Shown here: piece by piece, positions 1 through 6,079 of the stretch | Layout: each line of letters begins with the position of its first letter | Position numbering within the stretch: position 1 is the first letter of the stretch | Assembly: GCA_905193725.1 (NCBI GenBank) | Contig: CAJJPW010000065.1 | Span: forward strand, 1 to 9,972 | Direction of reading: 5' to 3' | DNA: 9,972 nt | Source of the DNA: an uncultured Eubacteriales bacterium | GTDB lineage: Bacteria; Bacillota; Clostridia; Christensenellales; Christensenellaceae | Translations under genes and position numbers: made by a program | The notes under the pieces: model-generated | The model's input: the letters and a program-made list of their open reading frames with translations, nothing else | The model's database searches: none | What the model was told of the DNA's origin: nothing

Positions 1-63
1 AAATCTCTGGACGTCCATCAATAGTGACATGCCATAGTGTCCTACAACGGTAATCTCTTTCAT
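1..63 (-). CDS. PfkB/ribokinase-like sugar kinase, N-terminal 21 codons only
   Basis: A minus-strand gene starts at ATG 61-63 and runs off the left edge. A good ribosome binding site (AAGGAG, 71-76 on the complement) lies 7 bases upstream. The visible residues begin MKEITVVGHYG and reach MDVQRF. This matches the opening beta strand of PfkB-family kinases, where a hydrophobic strand ending in VxG is followed by a (M)D-V-x-R-F segment that leads into the substrate lid. Such enzymes phosphorylate sugars or nucleosides with ATP in the cytoplasm. The usual N-G/N-x-D part of the motif is not a clean match here, and only 21 residues are visible, so the substrate cannot be inferred. It has its own promoter and operator (162-224), so it is probably the first gene of a separately regulated operon transcribed in the same direction as the glp operon. 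Confidence 0.6.
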   Translation of the reverse strand, partial: MKEITVVGHYGMSLLMDVQRF

Positions 64-161
64 AAATAAGCTCCTTAAATAACAATGTATATGGCGCTAA
101 GCGTTTCGAGTATCCTTATATTTCATTGCTCCAATTAGGTTCAGATTTTTATGTCGTGTGC

Positions 162-193
162 TGGTATATTGGTACGTTGGTATGTTGGTATAT
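162..193 (-). promoter_or_regulatory. Four tandem 8-bp repeats, NanR-like GntR-family operator
   Basis: On the plus strand there are four exact-period units: TGGTATAT (162-169), TGGTACGT (170-177), TGGTATGT (178-185) and TGGTATAT (186-193). All four share TGGTA and end in T. The known operator of Escherichia coli NanR, a FadR-subfamily GntR regulator, consists of GGTATA repeats spaced by two bases, which is the same 8-base period. The repeats start 2 bases past the -10 hexamer of the sugar-kinase promoter and cover the predicted start of transcription, so a bound protein would block initiation. The identity of the regulator is an inference, because no GntR gene is in the window. Confidence 0.7.
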
Positions 194-195
194 AT

Positions 196-224
196 AACAT
201 AGCATCATTTTATCTCTGTGTCAA
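196..224 (-). promoter_or_regulatory. Sigma-A promoter of the PfkB-type kinase gene
   Basis: On the minus strand there is a perfect -35 TTGACA (219-224), a 17-base spacer (202-218) and a -10 TATGTT (196-201). Immediately upstream of the -35, positions 227-243 read as an almost pure A-tract on the minus strand, which fits an UP element. The start of transcription is predicted near 189, giving an untranslated leader of roughly 125 bases before the ATG at 63. The tandem repeats at 162-193 overlap the start point. Confidence 0.75.
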
Positions 225-243
225 CACTTTTTTATTTTTTTTC

Positions 244-685
244 TAATTTGCCTTATCAAATAGGACAATTGGGAAAAATCCGGAGGAAGCGTAGAAAAAG
301 GATTTATAAAGGGGCAATGTAATCCTGTACGCTTTAGAGGGCGGCGCATTTCTACCCTTTCTACTTTTAAAATTGCTAATAACGTCGGGAAGGCTTATAG
401 GCAAATCATCTATGAGTACTTTTGACATTCGTATCTATTGACTCTTTCCATGATTTTTTAGTTATACGCCTTTTTTTAAGATCTCAAACAACAGATGACA
501 TTGCGCTATATGTTCAGCTTGAATATGTGAATTTATCCCTAAGAGAATACGCCCATGCATTATTGCCAGCTTTCAACATATAGGAGAGCAATATAAAGGA
601 GTTTATCTTCATCTTGAATTTAAAATTTAAGAGATAAAGTGGCATTAAAATTAGTGTTTGTAGGTAGCAAAATAAGGTAAAAGCT
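244..685. other. AT-rich intergenic stretch with no supported gene
   Basis: I find no convincing gene here. A 61-codon minus-strand frame (243-428) has no clear ribosome binding site and no recognisable motif. A plus-strand frame open from 416 to 583 has a natural-looking acidic/aromatic stretch (SQTTDDIALYVQLEYVNL) but no ATG and no Shine-Dalgarno site in a useful place, so it may be a fossil of a lost gene. The stretch sits between the promoter of the PfkB-type kinase gene and the IS30 remnant, and most likely represents decayed mobile or accessory DNA. Confidence 0.5.
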
Positions 686-1022
686 GTGAATCACTATCAA
701 TTTTTTAGCACAGAAGAACGAGAAAGCATATTATTTATGCATGATAGAAGAAAAGAAATCCGAGCAATAGGAAAACGTTGGGACGAATTGCTTCAACGAT
801 TAGCAAAATATTAAAGTGAAATCCAATAAGGGAGGTGTATTCGTCTTCTCAGGTAGAAAAAGTATTTGCATCAAAGAAAACGTTGTTGTCAAAACCTTTG
901 TCGATTATCACTTTGCTTCCTTCACCGCTAAATTAAATCGGCTCCCTCGTGGATGCCTTGGTAATGAATTCTCCCAAATCTCCCTATGAAGTTTTTTCTA
1001 TGTCGTGTTGCATTTGACTTGA
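686..1022 (+). pseudogene. Decayed IS30-family transposase (N- and C-terminal ends only)
   Basis: A GTG at 686 opens a 42-codon frame (stop 812-814) that reads NHYQFFSTEERESIL followed by KEIRAIGKR. This resembles the helix-turn-helix start of IS30-family transposases (HYxxLTxEERExI, then SIRxIAKxLGR). Downstream, a second frame reads KLNRLPRGCLG (930-962), matching the family's LNNRPRKCLG. After a frameshift comes SPYEVF (979-996), and after another the exact IS30 ending VLHLT plus stop (1005-1022). A full transposase of this family has roughly 300-350 residues, so the DDE catalytic core is deleted and at least two frameshifts follow. The segment between 815 and 886 shows no recognisable homology. 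It cannot encode an active enzyme. Terminal inverted repeats were not found. Confidence 0.68.
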
Positions 1023-1285
1023 CAATTGAAAATATAAAAATCGCAAAACTCATATAGCTTCGCGACAGATAAATGAATCCTTTTTTCCCTCTCAGACAAA
1101 TTGTAGATGGATCAGGGCATTGCGCAAAAATCTGCATTGATACGCTGTGCAGCTAACCAAAGGCTACTAGAGCGCCCATAAAACTGGCATGTCCAATCAA
1201 AACGATGGCTAGGCCCGGGAATGAGATGTGGAAGTTCAGCCCAGCACAAAAAATATGCGGATAAAGCTGAAGCGATCAAACTGTC
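1023..1285. other. Intergenic stretch between the IS30 remnant and the glp terminator
   Basis: No gene is supported here. Short open frames exist on both strands. A plus frame from ATG 1221 to stop 1394 gives 57 codons, but it runs through the terminator hairpin and into the 3' end of the DUF1667 gene. A minus frame of about 40 codons near 1149-1274 has hydrophobic residues but is bounded by stops and lacks a start with a ribosome binding site. The first bases after 1022 probably contain the right end of the decayed insertion sequence. Confidence 0.45.
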
Positions 1286-1330
1286 AAAAAAAACTAGCGG
1301 TATGATTTATCAATCAAACCAATACCGCTA
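1286..1330 (-). terminator. Rho-independent terminator of the glp operon
   Basis: A perfect 9-bp inverted repeat, TAGCGGTAT at 1295-1303 and ATACCGCTA at 1322-1330, is separated by an 18-base loop. On the minus strand it is followed by one G and then eight T (plus-strand A run 1286-1293). It lies 45 bases beyond the DUF1667 stop codon, the expected position for ending the long minus-strand transcript. Because the T-run is on one side only, it should act in the minus direction. Confidence 0.9.
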
Positions 1331-1374
1331 TGTCAAGGAGGATGCCCAGGCCTTGCTTACTTTATATCTGCCTG

Positions 1375-1719
1375 CTATTTTTCTACGCTCTTAGTCGCTA
1401 TGAAGTTGACGCCTGTTCCCAATATATTTTTTATGATCACATCTCCGTTTTTCACCGGTACCTGCACTGTCACATCATTGAGAAGCGCTACTGCATGTAT
1501 CATCATTTCCTTCGGGATAGATGCGCTTGTCTTGACGGGCAATCTTGGCAATTGCGAGCCGGTGAGTCTCACAGTAGATGTGACCACGCGTGTGGGGTTC
1601 TCCATTTCAGAGCGGACATAGTCAATTCCCCGGTTGCATCCCGCACCCGTCAGACCTCTATCTCCGTCCATCAAGATACGGCATCCTTTTGGACATACGA
1701 TACAGGTAAATTCTTTCAT
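1375..1719 (-). CDS. DUF1667 protein with four-cysteine Fe-S motif, glycerol operon
   Basis: This is a 114-residue protein. Its N-terminus has CIVCPKGC (Cys6, Cys9, Cys13) and a fourth cysteine in GAGCNRG (Cys28). The C-x2-C-x3-C...C pattern resembles the small [4Fe-4S]-binding domain of molybdopterin oxidoreductases. The remainder is a compact domain typical of DUF1667 proteins, ending in TGVNFIATK. In clostridial genomes these small proteins stand next to GlpA-like and FAD oxidoreductase genes, and they are thought to carry electrons from glycerol-3-phosphate oxidation; the biochemical role is inferred from this context. The start ATG overlaps the preceding gene's stop by 4 bases (ATGA), with GGAGGCGAAGGG just upstream, so the two are translationally coupled and probably form a complex. 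It is the last gene before the terminator. Confidence 0.88.
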   Translation of the reverse strand: MKEFTCIVCPKGCRILMDGDRGLTGAGCNRGIDYVRSEMENPTRVVTSTVRLTGSQLPRLPVKTSASIPKEMMIHAVALLNDVTVQVPVKNGDVIIKNILGTGVNFIATKSVEK

Positions 1720-2981
1720 TTCCCTTCGCCTCCCTTCAGGAAAACCTCTATTTTATTCCCCGTCAACAGCTTTTTAGGTATCCTTATCTTCTCCATTTCT
1801 CCGGGCGCCATATAGTCACGCCGGAAGCGGGCAATCTCCCCGCCATCCGACTTCACTACAATACTGACGTTTTCATAAATACCGTTCACACGGAAAAAGA
1901 CATCCAGAAAATCGCCGATCTGATCCATCCGCGCACGCTGAGGCAGGATATATCCCAATCCCTCTCCGGCGAACAGCTCAAAGTAGGAGGGCTGCTCTCC
2001 TCCCCCATGCGCTGCGTATTCCGCGGCCGCTTTTCCTGCCCGAATGCTTTCCATAGTCACAAAGTCCACCAGATCATGCACCTGCGCTACATTGCCGCAT
2101 GCGAAAATGCCCGGCACGCTCGTTTCCATGTTTTCATAAACTACCGGCCCTTTGGTACGCATATCGAGCTCTACCCCCGCCTGTTTGGAAAGTTCGTTTT
2201 CTGGAATCAATCCCACTGACAGCAAAACCGTATCACACGCAATCTCCTTTTCCGTGCCCGGTATGGGCATTTTGTTTTTATCTACCTGAGAGATCACCAC
2301 GCTTTCCACACGGTGGCGACCCCGTATTTCCGTGATCGTACTGGAAAGATAGAGTGGGATGCCAAAATCGTCGAGGCACTGCACAATATTGCGACGCAAG
2401 CCTGCCGAATAAGGCATCAGCTCCACGCATGCCATGACCTGCGCTCCCTCTAGCACCATACGGCGCGCCATGATCAGGCCAATATCCCCGGAACCCAGGA
2501 TGAGCACTTTTTTCCCCACCATATAGCCCTCCATATTCACGTAACGCTGTGCTGTGCCTGCAGTAAAAATACCAGATGGACGCGTTCCCGAAATCCCAAG
2601 CGATCCACGCGGGCGCTCGCGGCAGCCCATCGCGAGGACAATTGCACCTGCGTCAATTTCCACCACGCCCTCCTGGGGGTTTACCGCTATCAGATGCTTT
2701 TTCTGCGAAATGCTGAGCACCATTGTATTCAGCTTCAATTCAATATCCGTTTCCCGTAGGGCCTGGAGAAAGCGCTCCGCGTATTCTGGCCCCGTCAGTT
2801 CTTCCCTAAAATAATGCAGTCCAAAGCCGTTATGGATGCATTGGTTTAATATTCCTCCCGCTTCAAAGTCGCGTTCCAAAACCACGACTCGTTCTGCGCC
2901 GTTTTTTTTCGCTTCCAGTGCTGCTGCAAGCCCTGCCGGGCCCGCGCCGATCACTGCTACATCGTACTCATATTTTTTCAT
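1716..2981 (-). CDS. FAD/NAD-dependent oxidoreductase of the glycerol-3-phosphate module
   Basis: This is a 421-residue, two-dinucleotide-fold flavoprotein. The FAD Rossmann motif GAGPAG is at residues 12-17, a conserved GCRERPRG stretch at 119-126, a second (NAD(P)H) Rossmann motif GSGDIG at 163-168, and the C-terminal FAD contact GIFACGNVAQVHD at 291-303. The fold belongs to the pyridine nucleotide-disulphide oxidoreductase superfamily, but there is no CxxxxC redox disulphide near the N-terminus. It occupies the place that GlpB holds in anaerobic glycerol-3-phosphate dehydrogenase operons and probably relays electrons from the GlpA-like protein to NAD or to the DUF1667 Fe-S protein. The ATG at 2981 follows GGAGGAAACG, a good ribosome binding site, 39 bases after the upstream stop. 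The family call is firm; the electron partner is inferred. Related enzymes are often labelled sarcosine oxidase alpha-like or GlpB-like. Confidence 0.88.
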   Translation of the reverse strand: MKKYEYDVAVIGAGPAGLAAALEAKKNGAERVVVLERDFEAGGILNQCIHNGFGLHYFREELTGPEYAERFLQALRETDIELKLNTMVLSISQKKHLIAVNPQEGVVEIDAGAIVLAMGCRERPRGSLGISGTRPSGIFTAGTAQRYVNMEGYMVGKKVLILGSGDIGLIMARRMVLEGAQVMACVELMPYSAGLRRNIVQCLDDFGIPLYLSSTITEIRGRHRVESVVISQVDKNKMPIPGTEKEIACDTVLLSVGLIPENELSKQAGVELDMRTKGPVVYENMETSVPGIFACGNVAQVHDLVDFVTMESIRAGKAAAEYAAHGGGEQPSYFELFAGEGLGYILPQRARMDQIGDFLDVFFRVNGIYENVSIVVKSDGGEIARFRRDYMAPGEMEKIRIPKKLLTGNKIEVFLKGGEGK

Positions 2982-3020
2982 CGTTTCCTCCAGCTCTCAA
3001 AAATAGGGCATACTTACCGC

Positions 3021-4454
3021 TCAATCTTTCTTTGTTTCCCCGGTCACAATATAGCTCCCCTCTGTATCCTGAAGGATATCTTCCATGGGAATGCCCAGCT
3101 CCCGCGCCATGATGTGGTGAATGCGCGGTTTGCAGAAGCCGCCCTGGCAGCGCCCCATTCCGGCGGCACAGCGTCGCTTGATCCCGTCGATGCTATGCGG
3201 TACCACTGGGCGGTGTAGAATATCTATGATCTCACCCTCTGTGATCGTTTGGCAGCGGCACACGACTCTTCCATACGCCGGATTTTTTCGGATTAGCGCA
3301 TCCTGTTCCTCGAAGGATATTTCATTCATGCGCAACACCTTCCGTTTGTCCTGAAATTCTTCTTTGCGGTGTAGGGCAAGGCCACAGCTCTGAAGGATTC
3401 GCATTAAATCCTCCGCAATCGCTGGTGCAGAGGAAAGGCCAGGAGATTTGATGCCTGCAACGTTGATGAAATTTTTGACCGTCGATTCTCCGACGATAAA
3501 ATCCTCTCCCGCCACAGCACGCAGGCCCGCAAAATTGCGGATATTTTGAGAAAAATCGATAGTAGGCACGGACTTTACAGCCATTTTTCTAATATATTCG
3601 AGCTCATCCCTGTGAGTCGATGTGTCATCCCGCGCATCCGCCGTTTTGCTGTCCGGCCCTGCGTATAAGTTGCCATGTACTGTGGGCGCAACGACGACAC
3701 CCTTGCCCAGCTTTGTAGGACATTGGAACACGACGGTAGAGACAAGGTTTCCCATCGTTTTATCCAACAGGAAGTATTCTCCACGTACTGGTGTGATGTG
3801 CAGATCCTGCCCGCCCACCATTTCATACACTTTGTCCGCATACAAGCCCGCCGCGTTAATGATATATCTCCCACGGTAATTTTCGCCGCCTGCCGACACC
3901 TCAAACAGTCCATCTTGCCGGTTGATCTCTTTAACCGGACTGGAAAGATGATATTCCACTCCGTTGCGCACTGCCGTTTCAATTAGTGCCGCTGCAAATT
4001 CCCATGGACTGATGATCGCCCCCGTAGGCGCCCAAAGGGCACATTTCACCTGTTTGGAGATATTCGGTTCCCGGCGCAGGACCTCAGTTCCCGGAATGAT
4101 CTCGACTGGCACTCCATTCTGAGCGCCATTTTCCAGCAACCTGTGCACCTCCCGCACCTCTTCATCTGAAAATGCCAGTACGAGCGACCCCGTCTCCCGG
4201 AATGGAATATCCAGCTTTTTCGCCAGCTGGTGTGCCAGTTTGTTCCCACGCACGTTATATTTCGCCATCAGCGTACCCGGTTCTGGGTCGTAACCTGCAT
4301 GTATGATCGCGCTGTTCGCTTTGGTGCTTCCACAGGCAATATCGTTCTCCTTTTCCAAAAGCACCGTTTTAAAATCGTATTTGGAGCATTCATAAGCCGC
4401 CGCACAGCCTGTAATGCCTCCTCCAATGATGATTACGTCGTAAACTTGTTTCAT
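3021..4454 (-). CDS. glpA: GlpA-like FAD-dependent glycerol-3-phosphate dehydrogenase with BFD [2Fe-2S] domain
   Basis: It is predicted to oxidise sn-glycerol-3-phosphate to dihydroxyacetone phosphate. The protein starts MKQVYDVIIIGGGITG, with the GGGITG FAD motif at residues 11-16. This is followed by a DAO-fold body with STKANSAIIHAGYD (43-56) and the flavin-contact segment GIKSPGLSSAPAIAEDL (334-350). A C-terminal bacterioferritin-associated-ferredoxin-like domain has CRC (Cys399, Cys401) and then CAAGMGRCQGGFC (Cys429, Cys436, Cys441). An in-frame ATG at 4478 directly follows the glpK stop. I prefer the ATG at 4454 because GGAAAGGGA lies just upstream and the flavin motif then sits at the usual distance from the N-terminus. 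The 477 residues fit the shorter clostridial GlpA form, which lacks the membrane anchoring supplied by GlpC; no GlpC is present. The sequence does not distinguish its true electron acceptor. Confidence 0.88.
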   Translation of the reverse strand: MKQVYDVIIIGGGITGCAAAYECSKYDFKTVLLEKENDIACGSTKANSAIIHAGYDPEPGTLMAKYNVRGNKLAHQLAKKLDIPFRETGSLVLAFSDEEVREVHRLLENGAQNGVPVEIIPGTEVLRREPNISKQVKCALWAPTGAIISPWEFAAALIETAVRNGVEYHLSSPVKEINRQDGLFEVSAGGENYRGRYIINAAGLYADKVYEMVGGQDLHITPVRGEYFLLDKTMGNLVSTVVFQCPTKLGKGVVVAPTVHGNLYAGPDSKTADARDDTSTHRDELEYIRKMAVKSVPTIDFSQNIRNFAGLRAVAGEDFIVGESTVKNFINVAGIKSPGLSSAPAIAEDLMRILQSCGLALHRKEEFQDKRKVLRMNEISFEEQDALIRKNPAYGRVVCRCQTITEGEIIDILHRPVVPHSIDGIKRRCAAGMGRCQGGFCKPRIHHIMARELGIPMEDILQDTEGSYIVTGETKKD

Positions 4455-4478
4455 ACGTTCCCTTTCCTGAGTTTTCAT

Positions 4479-5966
4479 TTAGACATCCTGCCATCCCTTT
4501 GCTCGCTCGACAGCTTTATACCAACCGGCCAGCAGATATTTCCGCTTTTCCGCCGGCATCGCAGGTGTGAAGTCCCGATCTAAAGTCCATTTCACTGCAA
4601 TCTCCTCTGCGCTTTCCCATACGCCCGTCGCCAGCCCCGCAAGGTAAGCTGCACCGAGCGCTGTGGTCTCGCGCACCTGCGGGCGCATGACGGGCGTATT
4701 TGTGATGTCTGCCTGAAACTGCATCAGAAAGTCATTTGCCGACGCGCCACCGTCTACCTTCAGCCCTCCGAGTTTTATTTTCGTATCCGCCTGCATTGCG
4801 TCCAGCACATCTTTGGTCTGGTAGGCAATAGACTCCAGTGCTGCACGAATGATATGCTCTGCCCGAGCGCCGCGTGTGAGGCCAATGATGGTCCCCCGGG
4901 CATACATGTCCCAATAAGGTGCACCCAGTCCAGTAAATGCAGGGACCAGATAGACACCTCCGCTATCCGTCACTTTCCGCGCCAGATATTCGCTGTCCTC
5001 GCTGTTCTTCAAAAGGCGCATCTCGTCGCGCAGCCATTGAATGACCGCGCCGCCCATAAATACGCTTCCCTCGATCGCATAGTTTACCTTTCCTTTAGGA
5101 GAGGCCGCGATGGTCGTCAAAAGCCCGTTTTTGCTGTAACACAGCCTTTCTCCTGTATTCATCAGCATAAAACAGCCTGTTCCATAGGTGTTCTTCGCCT
5201 GTCCCGCTTTAAAACAGACCTGTCCAAATAGCGCCGCCTGCTGATCGCCTGCCACACCTGCCACTGGAATCTCTTTTCCGTCGATGCTCACGTATCCGTA
5301 AAGCTCACTCGAACTTTTTACTTCCGGCAACATACATCGGGGGATATCCAGCGCCTTTAGGATCGTCTCATCCCACTGGAGTGTTTTGATATTGAACATC
5401 ATCGTGCGGGATGCATTGGTATAATCCGTCACGTGCACCTTACCTTTCGTAAGGTTCCAGAGTAGCCACGTATCTACTGTCCCAAACAACAGTTCTCCTT
5501 TTTCCGCCCGAGAACGGGCGCCATCCACATGATCTAGTATCCATTTCACTTTTGTCGCGGAAAAATATGCGTCTATCACCAGGCCCGTGGTTTCCTTGAT
5601 GTAGTCCTCCAGACCATCTCGCTTCAGTTGTTCGCAAATTGCCGCTGTTCTCCGGCATTGCCACACAATGGCGTTGTATATGGGTTTTCCCGTTTTCTTT
5701 TCCCAGACGACTGTCGTCTCCCTCTGGTTGGTGATGCCAATACCAGCTACTTTATCGAGGGGTATTCCCGCCGCATCCACTGCCTCTTCGAGTACGCCAA
5801 TCTGTGAGGACACAATCTCCATCGGATCGTGCTCTACCCACCCATCGCGTGGGAAATGCTGTGCAAATTCGCGCTGTTTTATGCATATAATGTTGCATCC
5901 CTGATCGAAAATAATACACCGAGAGCTAGTCGTTCCCTGGTCAAGGGCAATGACATAACGTTTCAT
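4479..5966 (-). CDS. glpK: Glycerol kinase
   Basis: It phosphorylates glycerol to sn-glycerol-3-phosphate with ATP. At 495 residues it has full family length. Visible signatures are the N-terminal phosphate loop DQGTTSSR (9-16), glycerol-contacting QRE (81-83), the FGGY motif [12 protein letters not shown] (96-107), AYF (133-135), the catalytic aspartate in [13 protein letters not shown] (Asp241), [12 protein letters not shown] (261-272), and the C-terminal signature [20 protein letters not shown] (400-419). ATG 5966 follows GGAGGG at 8 bases spacing. The stop TAA is directly abutted by the next gene's upstream ATG, so coupling is tight. The loop after [12 protein letters not shown] (214-224) is short and lacks the histidine that is phosphorylated by HPr in Enterococcus GlpK (His232), as well as the E. 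coli fructose-1,6-bisphosphate loop. Control by the PTS through this site is therefore unlikely. Confidence 0.97.
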   Translation of the reverse strand: MKRYVIALDQGTTSSRCIIFDQGCNIICIKQREFAQHFPRDGWVEHDPMEIVSSQIGVLEEAVDAAGIPLDKVAGIGITNQRETTVVWEKKTGKPIYNAIVWQCRRTAAICEQLKRDGLEDYIKETTGLVIDAYFSATKVKWILDHVDGARSRAEKGELLFGTVDTWLLWNLTKGKVHVTDYTNASRTMMFNIKTLQWDETILKALDIPRCMLPEVKSSSELYGYVSIDGKEIPVAGVAGDQQAALFGQVCFKAGQAKNTYGTGCFMLMNTGERLCYSKNGLLTTIAASPKGKVNYAIEGSVFMGGAVIQWLRDEMRLLKNSEDSEYLARKVTDSGGVYLVPAFTGLGAPYWDMYARGTIIGLTRGARAEHIIRAALESIAYQTKDVLDAMQADTKIKLGGLKVDGGASANDFLMQFQADITNTPVMRPQVRETTALGAAYLAGLATGVWESAEEIAVKWTLDRDFTPAMPAEKRKYLLAGWYKAVERAKGWQDV

Positions 5967-6029
5967 TTTGCATACCCTCCAATATACGTTCTGTTTTGTC
6001 TATTCTGGCAAAATGGTAATTCTTGTAGT

Positions 6030-6057
6030 AAAAGAAACCAGGCCGTCTGTCTCTTTT
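6030..6057 (-). promoter_or_regulatory. Imperfect hairpin in the leader between the FGGY kinase gene and glpK
   Basis: On the minus strand AAAAGAGACAG (6047-6057) can pair with CTGGTTTCTTTT (6030-6041) around a 5-base loop. That gives 11 pairs, including one G-U wobble and one bulged G. It sits in the only long gap (113 bases) of the operon. It is not followed by a separate T-run, so it is a weak terminator at best. It might instead be a partial attenuator, an RNA processing site or an mRNA-stabilising structure that sets glpK expression apart from the upstream genes. No clear promoter was found downstream of it. Confidence 0.4.
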
Positions 6058-6079
6058 GGGAGAAAAATATGTATTCGCC

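Noticed and set aside
94..110. Possible catabolite-control (cre) site in the leader of the PfkB-type kinase gene
   Set aside because: The minus-strand segment around AAACGCTT resembles the centre of a cre site, but it has about three mismatches to the conserved outer positions, including the terminal CA, so I do not call it.
243..428. 61-codon minus-strand frame
   Set aside because: No ribosome binding site of note, no motif, and it ends just upstream of the A-tract/-35 region of the PfkB-type kinase promoter; more likely non-coding.
1149..1274. Hydrophobic minus-strand frame of about 40 codons downstream of the glp terminator
   Set aside because: It is bounded by stops on both sides, has no start codon with a ribosome binding site, and lies beyond a strong terminator; chance is the simplest explanation.
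1330..1815. 161-codon plus-strand open frame
   Set aside because: It lies antisense to the DUF1667 gene and the 3' end of the FAD oxidoreductase, both of which have clear motifs, and its translation is rich in Cys, His, Arg and Ser without family features.
5967..6010. Possible glpK promoter (TTGCCA and TATATT on the minus strand)
   Set aside because: The spacing would be 19 bases and the -10 would sit almost against the ribosome binding site, so it is not a credible promoter.
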